A stretch of DNA of 64,000 bases from Euglena gracilis (taxonomy: Eukaryota > Euglenida > Euglenophyceae > Euglenales), in NCBI GenBank assembly GCA_039621445.1, contig CP154956.1, positions 59,343,178-59,407,177 of the forward strand, given 5' to 3'. The position numbers and the translations under genes are program-made. Below the pieces are notes generated by a model. It had not been told where the DNA came from. It ran no database searches and saw only the letters and a program-made list of their open reading frames with translations. Below, one piece after another: positions 19,821-30,313 of this stretch (the first letter of the stretch is position 1; each line of letters starts with the position of its first letter).

Positions 19821-22800
19821 ATGCAGAGCACAAGCCCCAACCCCAAATTTGATTATGATTTGTTGATGAGTTCATTGAGCAATTTTGATGAAGATTGCGG
19901 GGATTGGAACGGTTTGAATGAAACAAGTTCCAATTCCCGACCCCCCAAGCAAGAAGAAGGCAATTTGACTCATTTGTCATTGTCAAAAGGCGAAACGCCT
20001 TTATTATTGCATGGGGGTAATGAACCCTCTTCATCATCATTGTCATTGATTGTGCGGGATGTAGGTGGCAAAATGCCTTCCTCCATCCCGGTTCACCCAC
20101 CATTGATACGGCGAGGGGATGAACCCCTTGCACCTTCACACTTGGTTACTCATGTTACCCACGAACAAAGTGAGGGGTATGTGCCCTTTGCTCTGTTCAC
20201 ACCCGAAAGATCCCCGGTGGAAGCACCGGCGGGCCTTTTGGAGTGCAACTCGGTGGAAACACCGTGTTTTTTCCAACCCCCCCCCTCAATTCCCACCCCA
20301 CACACCATTTCGGGCATTGCCGGGATTACCCGCGGAAACTGCGGTTTTCCCTGCATTGCCATGGAACCCAGATATGCGTCTGGTGGTACCGGAAATCTCT
20401 GGTGCCGTTCCCGTTGTGGAGGACTATGAGGAAGATTTGAGGGATAACCTCACACCCGGTGATGTTTTCCGAATTCTCGGTCAACTTCCAGCGGATCACC
20501 CGCTAAGCAAGCAAATTTTGCATGTCCATCAATGTGTTGCGGAATGCGCAACCATGCTCAACAAGGTTTTGCAGTTTGATGAGGACAATCAAAGGGTTGT
20601 CAACACCAAACTGGAATATTGCTGGAATTATTTGCTGGAAGTCGGCAAATGTTGCCAACACAATTTTGAAAATGCGGGGAAAGACCTTCAGCATTTTCGA
20701 GAAAGTGTTGACACTATTTTGCGCATACAACTTCCACAAAATTTCCGACAAATCAGTGAAACACTGCATGAAGCGGAAACCGGAATGATTCCAAGTTTCT
20801 GCATGTGCAAGATGGTATAAACCATCTTTTTGCCAAAGTGGAGTCTTGTTCAACAATGCTACTGCAATTGCAGCACCAGTTACAAGCGCAAAATGCCACC
20901 CCCAAAATGCCGGAAATCGGTAACTTTGTCGCGGTTGAGCATTTTGCCGCACTCACCACCTCTTTCCAAGAAGCCCAACAGCGGATTTTGCATCTTTGCT
21001 CGGAAATCGAGCATTTGAAGCAATTCCAGGCGAAAGTGCAAGAAAATTTTGTTCCGCGCACGCAAATTCAACTTTTGGAGGAACGCATCCTACACTTGGA
21101 GCAGAAATCCTGTCATTGTGCCGCAAATCAGGATGGATTAACCTCCTTGAACGCGAAAATCGCGGATTGCGCACAACGGTTGGATTTCGCGCAACAACAA
21201 TCGCAAACGGACATTGGCGGTATTAATGCCACCGTTGTCGGTTTGCGGGAGCATGTTTCCGCACTTTCCAAGCGAATTCCCGACATTAGTGGTATTCAAG
21301 CCGCTATTGGGGAATTACAAACCCGTTCCACTTTGTTGTCCACCACAGTGGCGGAAATCCGCTCGCTTCCCCCCGTTTCGCGTGCTCGGATATCCGAGTC
21401 ACCGGAATTTCGCTCATTCTATGACAAAATGCTTGGTGACAACAAGGAAACCTTGCAAGCATTTTGCACGAGTTTGCTCGAACTTGAGGAAAGCGTGAAT
21501 CGGAATGCCCGATCCATGCAAGATGAGGTTTCGCGGTTGGATGGACGAATTTCTGCGTTGTTGGAAAAGCCAACCGCGGAAAATTCGCGCACCACCGTGG
21601 AAACCCCCACTAAGTCACTCCACCAATTGCAAAATCTCTCAAATGCGGTAAAAGCGCTTGCGGGTCAACTCCGGAATGTGGAGGAGTCCCAAGGAAAATT
21701 TGTACAAGATTTGCACTTGGTGTCTGAAAAGTTGCCACACTTGGAAGATTTTTCCCGTTACCGCAAACGCATTCGGCATTTGGAGGCTGAGGTTGACCGT
21801 ATTTGCGGCCAACTCCAGTTGGTGGAACATTTGGAAGAAACGGTGCATGACTTGTCCGCGAGTTTGGATAAAATGTCCACTCCGGTACCGGTTGTGCCAC
21901 CACCCACCGCGGTAAGCGCCGCGGTTGGCATTCCAAATGTCCCGGAATTGCGTTCTCAAATTACCGTTTCTGGAGTAGGAATCCCTACATCCACCGCGAA
22001 TTTGGTACAACCACACGCGAAAACGCGAATTGTACCACCTTTGCATTTGCCCACACCACAAACCCACTTTTCAAAGGACATTCCCGTTGAAGAATTTGGT
22101 CCACCCCTCGAAAATTCGAGTCTCCACCAAGAAATTCAACATTCCAGCCTTGTGCGAGGAATGAGCCAACAACCCACACCTGGTATTGGTCATGTGTCGC
22201 ATGCGCGACCCTACCAACCACCATCGGGTTCTGGAATGCCAGATCACCCATCGGGATTTCGGCGGGAAACCCGCCCCACCGGGAGAATTTCACCACATTT
22301 TTCGCATTTCCCGCAGGAAAATCCTGCCACTCCTACACTTGGTGCGGCAAATCCTGCACGGGGTACACACGGAGCGGAAAATCCGCGAAACGCGTCTGGT
22401 GTTAAGAATTACCCGGACCCAAACCCCTGGAATACCACCGAGGGTCAGCGGGTTACTCAGAGAGACTTCCAAGGCACCATCGCAATCGCGAACAAGGTGA
22501 AGCCCCAATGGGACGGGGATCCAACCACATGGAGACAATTTTTTCGGGATTGGGAGTATTACTGGGCACTAAAGGGACCCACCCAAGACCCGAATCCTGA
22601 GGTAGTCAAGATGGAATTCATCGAGTGTCTACCGAGGGAAGAGCGAGAACGCGCACGTAATTTGGTGATACGTAATGGCGTATCATTTGAGGACCTGGTT
22701 GAGCAATACGCTTCAACCAACTCAAGTTTGGTCACCAGGATTACCCTGGAGAAGAAATGGCGACAATGCGCGCCATCGGATCGCAAATGGAAATCCATTG

Positions 22801-23875
22801 ACCTTTGGTATGCCAAATGGTTAACACTTGCTTCCGAAGTTGATGAACTTAGCGAGAAGCAAATGCGCGAACAATTCGATGCGGTTTTGATGCATTTCAC
22901 ACCATCCCTCGTGAAGGATATCCATCGCGAGGAGTTGGCAAGGCATGAGATGACTCTTGCCCAACGTTGGAATTTTGTATCAAAACAACTCAAGCTCACT
23001 CAAGTTTTGGGACAAATACAGTCCGCTTTCCAAACGCATCCCACCGCGGGAATCCCTGCGGTTGCGGTAAATGCGTTACAAAAATCACCCACCACGGAAT
23101 CGAAGACGCGGAATCAGCGTTCTTCTGACCAAGGCACGGATAAACTGTGCTTTTTGTGTAACAAATCTGGTCACATGTCTCGGGAATGCCCGAATCCCGA
23201 TGCGCGAAAGCGTATTCAAAGTCCTAGGGGCTCGACCGCCTCACGAGAATCGGGTTCCTCCGGTTTCTCGCGTCAATCGGGCGCTTCACAGTCTTCGGAG
23301 AACCGTTTTAGCGGTAGTAGGCCCAAGTCACCGTCGCGTGATGGTCGGGAAACCCGTCCTCCTCGCGGTCGGTCACCTGGTCCCCCTGCCCGAAAACGGG
23401 ATTTCAATCGCGATTCTTCACGATCTCGTTCGCGAAGTGGATCATCCTCTTCGCGCGAGTCACCGGGGAAACCCCGGTACACCGGTCATGGTCGACGGGA
23501 AACCCGTTCACCACGACGGTTTGACGGTAGAACGGAATACCGTTCCCCCCGTTATGCGGAATCCCGCCACAAATCCCGTTGTTCACTTTCCGGTTCCAAG
23601 ACCACCATTCATCTAAGTGTCCTAGATCTCCTTCCCCCCGGCCCGGCTACGGAAATCGCGGTAAGCGCCGCGAGGACCGTGGTTGCTCCTCCAACCGGCA
23701 AAAGGTCGGTTTCAAGATTTCTTGTTTGGAGGAGGACACCCCAGCTTCGGGCAGGGAGGGGGATGAGACCCCGGACAAGGAATTCAACGAGGCCCGTCTG
23801 ATGGTCAGCAAATTGAATTCCATCTATTCCACAAAGCGACCTACCGGCTATGCGGCCGGTTCTGGTCAAGAGTAA
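19821..23875 (+). pseudogene. Family 1 Gag, copy A (most complete, frameshifted)
   Basis: The protein can be followed over some 1,330 codons in four frame segments: 19,821 to about 20,330; about 20,330-20,790; about 20,790-23,590; then to a TAA at 23,873. A one-base loss near 20,780 (ACCGG against ACGCGG in copy C) causes one shift. Order: Ser/Thr/Pro-rich N-terminus; helical region (LNKVLQFDEDNQRVV); long coiled coil (20,805-21,880); Pro-rich spacer; retrotransposon Gag capsid (KPQWDGDPTTWRQFFRDWEY, about 22,500-23,050); zinc knuckle CFLCNKSGHMSREC; an Arg/Ser-rich stretch (SRSRSGSSSSR); and a damaged second knuckle, intact in copy C as CSLCGSSDHHSSKC. Gag assembles the particle and binds RNA. 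The Arg/Ser stretch between two knuckles is unusual. DNA here is very rich in mini-hairpins. Confidence 0.75.
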
Positions 23876-24049
23876 TGGTGAGTGCGAGCACAGGCCCTGG
23901 GCAGATGAACAGCTGGAGGTGGGACTTGATCACTCCCGCCCTACCTGTCCACCCGCCTTTGCGGTCTGTACGTCGCCCCCCCCACCACTTCACTCGAAAT
24001 ATTTTTCTCTCCCTCAAAATTCACACATTTTCACCATGCACCGCGCAAA

Positions 24050-24660
24050 ATTGCAACACGCGTGTGAAAACCACATGTGGTGATGACTTGGGATGTGTGC
24101 GGGGGAAACCCCTGCCCATCAGCCCCAACAGTCACACAAAAAATCACAATTCCAACATTTCAAAGATTAGCAATAAATTTCTGACGTATCTTGGGGATAC
24201 CCCATTTTACGGCAGTACCGTCTGGTAGTGGAAAGCCACTCCAACGGTTGGCACACACCACTCCACTCTTCACCGCCTCCAAAACCACTTCACTGCTGGC
24301 GTCCACCAGGACGACCACCACTTTCCCAACACCGTTACCCACCACGGCAACACCGTTACCAACCACACCAACAACCGTTTTCCACACCGGGTGTACCGAG
24401 AAAGTCGGACCCCCTGCCCAACACACACCAAAATTCGTTCCACACGAGGCAGGGCACGCGAGTAGCGGTACCCCTCACGTTCCACTGGGTTCCAAGACGA
24501 AAGCCCAAGGATCCGAAGTTATAACGGTGTCGAGTAGTCGCCCAGCCACACAACCACTCCGATATTTACCAGCGTGTCGAAGCAGACACACCTGTACACG
24601 ACTCCACGGCTAATGCCACCGACACCCACAATCAAGCACACCTGCAACACCACACCAGTT
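24050..24660 (+). pseudogene. Family 1 pol remnant after gag copy A (protease region)
   Basis: This is about 600 bases colinear with minus-strand 6,960-6,350. Both share the DDLGC/GDLGC start, the stretch reading CCGTTTTCCACACCGGGTGT, and a long match around AGTAGCGGTAC and GTGTCGAGTAGTCGCCCAG. The protease DNA is decayed (a stop follows YLGDTPFYGSTVW). This proves that copy A and the minus-strand pol are the same family, with gag directly upstream of pol. The similarity fades by about 24,660 and the satellite begins at 24,827. Confidence 0.65.
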
Positions 24661-24826
24661 CCAGCCAATGTGTGTCCCGTGGGAGAAGCACCACACAACT
24701 AGACCAAGATTCTGCAAGTTAAGTGATAAAGTCAACACTAATCACACAATCCGAAACGGATATTCCCTCTTCAAGCCCGCAAAATGCGGTGGTGAGTCAC
24801 AAATGTCAACCTCACAAAAAAATTTT
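24661..24826. other. Short transition between pol remnant and satellite
   Basis: No gene is visible. The final bases (CACAAAAAAATTTTCAGATT) pass straight into the first satellite unit. Confidence 0.4.
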
Positions 24827-27800
24827 CAGATTCGCGAAAATTCGCGATCTGAATCGCGGAAATCGCGAGCGGAATCGTGAAAAGCACGATTTCCGTCACA
24901 TTTCCCGCGAAAAATTTTTCACTTTCTTGAAAAATTTTTCAGATTCGCGAAAATCGCGATCTGAATCACGGAAATCGCGAGCGGAATCGTGAAACGCACG
25001 ATTTCCGTCGCATTTCCCGCGAAAAATTTTTTACTTTCACAAAAAATTTTTCAGATTCGCGAAAAACGCGATCTGAATCGCGGAAATCGCGAGCGAAATC
25101 GTGAAAAGCACGATTTCCGTCGCATTTCCCGCGAAAAATTTTTCACTTTCACGAAAATTTTTTCAGATTCGCGAAAATAGCGATCTGAATCGCGGAAATT
25201 GCGAGCGGAATCGTGAAAAGCACGATTTCCGTCGCATTTCCCGCGAAAAATATTTCACTTTCGCGAAAAATTTTTCAGATTCGCGAAAATCGCGATCTGA
25301 ATCGCGGGAATCGCGAGCGGAATCCGTGAAAAGCACGATTTCCGTCGCATTTCCGCGAAAAAATTTTTCACTTCACGAAAAGTTTCAGATTCGCGAAAGG
25401 AGGGAAATCGCGGATTCTGAATCGCGGAAATCGCGAGCGGAATCGTGAAAAGCACGATTTCCGTCGCACTTTTCGCGAAAAATTTTTCACTTCCACAAAA
25501 AATTTTTCAGATTCCCGAAAACCGCCATCTGAATCGCCGAAATCGCGAGCGGAATCGTGAAAAGCACGATTTCCGTCGCATTTCCCGCGAAAAATTTTTC
25601 ATTTTCACGAAAAAATTTTCAGATTCGCGAAAACGCGATCTGAATCGCGGAAATCGCGAGCGGAATCGTGAAAAGCACCATTTCCGTCGCATTCCCGCCA
25701 AAAATTTTTCACTTTCACGAAAAAATTTTCAGATTCGCGAAAATCGCGATCTGAATCGCGGAAATCGCGAGCGGAATCGTGAAAAGCACGATTTCCGTCG
25801 CATTTCCCGCGAAAAATTTTTCACTTTCACGAAAAAAATTTTCAGATTCCCGCGAAAATCAGCATTAAATCGCGGGAAATCGCGAGCGGAAATCGTGAAA
25901 AGCACGATTTCGCGCTTTTCCTTCCCGAGAAAAATTTTTCACTTTTTCAACAAAAATTTTTGATTCAGTTTCGCGAAAATCGCGCTCTGAATCGCGGAAA
26001 TCGCGAGCGGAATCGTGAAAAGCACGATTTCCGTCGCATTTCCCGCGAAAAATTTTTCACTTTCACGAAAAAATTTTCAGATTCGCGAAAATCGCGATCT
26101 GAATCGCGGAAATCGCGAGCGGAATCGTGAAAAGCACGATTTCCGTCGCATTTCCCGCGAAAAAATTTTTCACTTTCACGAAAATTTTTCAGATTCGCGA
26201 AAATCGCGATCTGAATCGGGGGAAATCGAGCGGAATCGTGGAAAAGCACGATTTCCGTCGCATTTCCCGCGAAAAATTTTCACTTTCACGAAAATTTTCA
26301 GATTCGTCTGAATCGCGGAAATCTGAATCCGTGAAGAAGGCGAAATCGCACCCCAGCGACTTCTTGTTTTCACTTTCCGCATTTTCTGTTTCGCGAAAAT
26401 CGCGATGTTTTTGTGATCTCTTTCCCCCACCCTTTTTCGATTTCCCCCCCTTTTTCCATCACGCGGAAAAAATTTTCTTTCACTTTCTACCACGAAATAT
26501 GCGTGGGGATGTGAAATCGCAATCGCGGGTCGTGAAACACGATTTCGTCGCATTTCCCGCGAAAAATTTTTCAATTTCAAGCAAAAATTTCAGATTCGCG
26601 AAAATCGCGATCGAATCGCGGAAATCGCGAGCGAGAATCGTGAAAACCAGAGAGATTCCGTCGCATTTCCCGGAACAAAAATTTTTCACTTCACCAAAAA
26701 ATCCGATTCGCGGAACGCGATCGAAAATCGGCGAAACCGCGAACAAAAAAATTTTCACCGATTCGCCGTCGGAAGAATCAAAAGCACAACCCAAAAATTT
26801 TCAGCAAAATCGCGATCAAAAATCGCGAAATCGAAAAAAGCAAATCGAATCGCATTTCCACGAAAACCACTCGCATTTCCAAAAAACCAAAAAGAACCAA
26901 AATCACGAAAAAAAAAAACAAAAAAAACCGAAAACAATCTCGACAAAATCACGATTTCCGACGCAAATCCACCCACAAAAAATTTTTCAGATTCGCGAAA
27001 AAATCTAATCGCGAAAATCAAAATCAAAAGCAGCGGAATCGGAAATCGCCCCCAAAAAAAAAAATCTCCAAAAAAAATTTCCCGCGAAAAACAAAAAAAA
27101 AAATCCACAAAATCGCGAAATCCGTCAAAAAGCAAAAAAAAAACCACCCGCGAAAAGCACACCCCCCCGCGAAAAAAAATATTCAAAAACAAAAACCACA
27201 AAAAGCCGAACAAATCAAATCCGAAAGCACCAATTTCCCCCCGCCCACGAAAACACAAACAAACACGAAAAAAAAACCCGCAAAACCCAAAAATCCAAAA
27301 AAAAGCATCGAAGACTGATTTCCCGTCGACGGAAAAAAACAAATTCGCGAAAAAAAAAATTTGGCATCGGAAAAAAGCGCGAGCGGAATCGTAAAAAGCA
27401 CGCCCGACATTTCCCGCGAAAAATTTTTCACTTCACGAAAAATTTTCACACCCCAAAAAAATCGCGTGGGAAAGTAGGGAAAAATCTAGCATCGTATTCC
27501 TCGGGGAAAAATTTCATTTCGAAAAAAATTTTCAAACGCAAAATCGCGATCACGCGAAAAAAAAAATAAAAATCAAACGAAAAAAAGCGGGAAAATGTGA
27601 AAAAAAATGAGAATCGGGAAACACGAAAACGCGCGCGTGCGAAAAAAAAAAAAAACAGATGAAAAACGATCTGAATCGCGGAAATCGCGAGCGGAATCGT
27701 GAAAATCGGAAAACAGCCGCGATTTTCCTGAAAAACCAAAAAAAACGAAAAAAAAAAAATCGCAAAAACAGCGGAAACACTGAAAAACCGAACACCGTGT

Positions 27801-28183
27801 CGCCCACGAAAATTTTGAAACAAAAAGCACAGAACAATGAAAAAAATTGGGATTTTCGCCACAAAAAAAAATTTTATGAAAAACCGATTCGCGAAATCGC
27901 GATCTGAATCGCGGAAATCGCGAGCGGCGGAATCGTGAAAAAAAGCACGATTTCCGTCGCATTTCCCGCGAAAGATTTTTCACTTTCACGAAAAAATTTT
28001 TAGAGATTCGCAAAAATCGCGATCTGAATCGCGGAAATCGCGAGCGGAATCGTGGAAAGCACGATTTCCGTCGCATTTCCCGCGAAAAATTTTTCACTTT
28101 CACGAAAAATTTTTCAGATTCGTGAAAATCGCGATCTGAATCGCGGAAATCGCGAGCGGAATCGTGAAAAGCACGATTTTCCG
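24827..28183 (+). repeat. 112-base hairpin-rich satellite array, decayed in its middle
   Basis: Unit starts (CAGATTCGCG) fall at 24,827, 24,940, 25,052, 25,164 and 25,276, a period of 112-113 bases. Each unit is built from short inverted words: TCGCGA-AAA-TCGCGA, CGTG-AAAAG-CACG, and the run GCATTTCCCGCGAAAAATTT. About 30 periods fit in the interval. From about 26,320 to 27,890 the pattern is badly eroded into A-rich sequence with homopolymers, then clean units return (27,900-28,183). Open frames here (repeats of SRKSRAES and similar) are by-products of the repeat. A centromeric or subtelomeric satellite is possible; no function can be read. Confidence 0.85.
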
Positions 28184-30279
28184 ATTTGCCCGATTGACGT
28201 GAAAACGCGGAGGAACCCGAACCTCGTGATGAGGTCGAGCCTCGCGGACTCTGAATACGCTTACGCGCTTCAGGATTAGGACATTCCCGTGTCAGATGTC
28301 CCGATTTGTTGCTACAAAAACACACTTTATCCGTGGCTTGGTCCGAAGAACGCGGGTATCGCGTTTTCGATCCCGTGGTGGGTGAAGTGGGTGAAAACCG
28401 GTGATTTTTGCAATGCGTTCACCGAACCAGCCGGTAATCGAGCGGTTTGGTGTGCGTTGTACGCGGAGTGAATTTGACGAAGGAGCGGGGATAGCTTTAA
28501 CTGCCTGGAAACGTAATTCCAGCGTTGGTCAAGAGTCATTGAATTACCGCCAACTCCTCACGGTGGATATCCTTGATGAGGCTAGGCGTGAAATGCATGA
28601 GAACAGCGTCAAACTGTTCGCGCATTTGCTTTTCACTGAGTTCATCCACTTCAGCGGCAAGTCCCAACCATTTGGCATACCAAAGGTCAATGGACTTCCA
28701 CTTGCGGTCGGGTGGGGCGCATTGCCGCCACTTGGTCTCCAGGGTAATCCTAGCGACCAAACATGAACTGGTGGAAGCGTATTGCTCCACCAGGTCATCA
28801 AATGAAACGCGGTAGCGAATCACGAGTTGTCGCGCGCGCTCCTTCTCATCCCTAGGGAGGCAATCGATGAATTCCATCCTGATCACCTCCGGGTTTGTGT
28901 CCTGGGTTGGCCCTTTCAATGCCCAGTAGTACTCCCAGTCCCGGAAAAACTGTCTCCATGTGGTTGGATCACCATCCCACTGGGGTTTCACCTTATTCAC
29001 GATTGCGATGGTGCCCTTGAAATCTTTCTGAAAAACCAGTTGGCCCTCGGTGGTATTCCGTGGATTCGGGCCCGGGTACGCTCGAGCACCAAGCGTATCC
29101 TTTCCGGATTCTTGTCTGAATCGCGAAATTTCTGGTGAAGGTGAATCCTGGTACCGGAAATCCGGTCGCAAACCCTGTTGGTCACCCGTAATAGGGAGAC
29201 TCTCCGGTGTGGGGGTATGTCGCGCATGCAACATGTGACCCACTCCCGGTGTACGGGTTTGGCTCATTCCACGCACAAGCATGGAATGATGGATTTCTTG
29301 GTGGAGACTTGGCGGAATCGCCATGTTTTCCGCGTATTCGGTTCTCGTAATGGGAGATTCATCCGAAAACTGGTTTTGGGTTGTGGGCAAGGCCAATGGT
29401 GGCACAATTCGCGGAATCGCGGATTGTGACACTCGGGACACGGGTGGTGGTGGTGCATGTGCACCCAGAGCCGGGTTATGAAAACGCGACTCTGGAACAT
29501 TTGGCCATCTTCGGCAATGCATACTGCCGAATTGCGGTGTGAAACCCGCTATTGGTTGGACACATTATCCAAACCCACAGACAAGTCATGCACACTTTGC
29601 TCCAATTGCTCAACGAGTTGGAGTTGGCCGCAAATACGGTCAACTTCATCCTCCAAAGCGCGAATACGCTTGCGGTAACGGGAAAAGTCATCCAAGTGCG
29701 GAATCCTTTCGGAAATTCCGGTAACATCTTGGACAAGTTTCCCGTGAGACTTATCCAATAATTGGAGTTGTACCATTAATGCTTTTACAGCATTTGAGAG
29801 AATCTGCAAAGGTGATGTTACCTTGGTTGGTGTGGTGGTGGGTGCAACCGGTGCAGGGTTATCCGAGAACGTGGTTGTGGTACCCACGGGCAAATTTACA
29901 GGTTGTGGCTTATCCAACAACGCGGAAATTCGCCCATCCAGCCTGGTAATATCACTTTGCGTGGATCGGGCATTCCGATTCACCGCTTCCTCAAGCCGTA
30001 ATAGGCTGTTGCAGAAAACTTGCAAGGTTTCCTGATTGTTAGTGAGCATTTTGTCATAAAATGCCTTGAAATCAGGGTTCTCGGTAATCCGAGAACTGGA
30101 ACCTGCAGGTAGAGACTGCATTTCCGTTACTTTGGTAGACACCGATGTATACCGGGTCTGGAGTTCCCCAATAGCAGTCTGAATGCCGCTAATGTCCGGA
30201 ACTCGGTGGGAAAGTGCGGAATAGCTTTGTTGCAAACCCGCAATGGCCGAGTTAATCCCGCCAATGTCGGATTGCAACT
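28184..30279 (-). pseudogene. Family 1 Gag fragment, copy B (minus strand)
   Basis: On the minus strand from 30,279 down this reads coiled coil (29,549-30,280), Pro-rich spacer and the capsid domain (28,536-29,522, QWDGDPTTWRQFFRDWEYYW). It ends in a damaged first zinc knuckle at about 28,200-28,320 (CFCSNKSGHLTRECP). It lacks the Gag N-terminus and the Arg/Ser tail. Where copies C, D and E have an in-frame TAA, copy B keeps TAC, so it is the least damaged there. A frame break near 28,540 separates capsid from knuckle. It abuts the satellite on the left and a telomere-fusion-like junction on the right. Confidence 0.7.
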
Positions 30280-30313
30280 GGGTTAGGGTTAGGGTTAGGG
30301 TTAACCCTAACCC
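30280..30313. repeat. Head-to-head telomeric junction (TTAGGG)n-(CCCTAA)n
   Basis: Three TTAGGG units run into TTAACCCTAACCC. The central 22 bases are a perfect palindrome in which both arms are telomeric, G-rich strand meeting C-rich strand. It lies at the turning point between the inverted gag copies B and C. Confidence 0.9.

Noticed and set aside
24716-27008. Arg/Ser/Glu-rich ORFs in the satellite (repeats of NRGNRERNREKHDF)
   Set aside because: They are periodic by-products of the 112-base unit, and frames change between units.
24827-28180. CRISPR-like array of regularly spaced repeats
   Set aside because: The whole 112-base period is repeated, with no unique spacers, in a eukaryotic context; it is a satellite.
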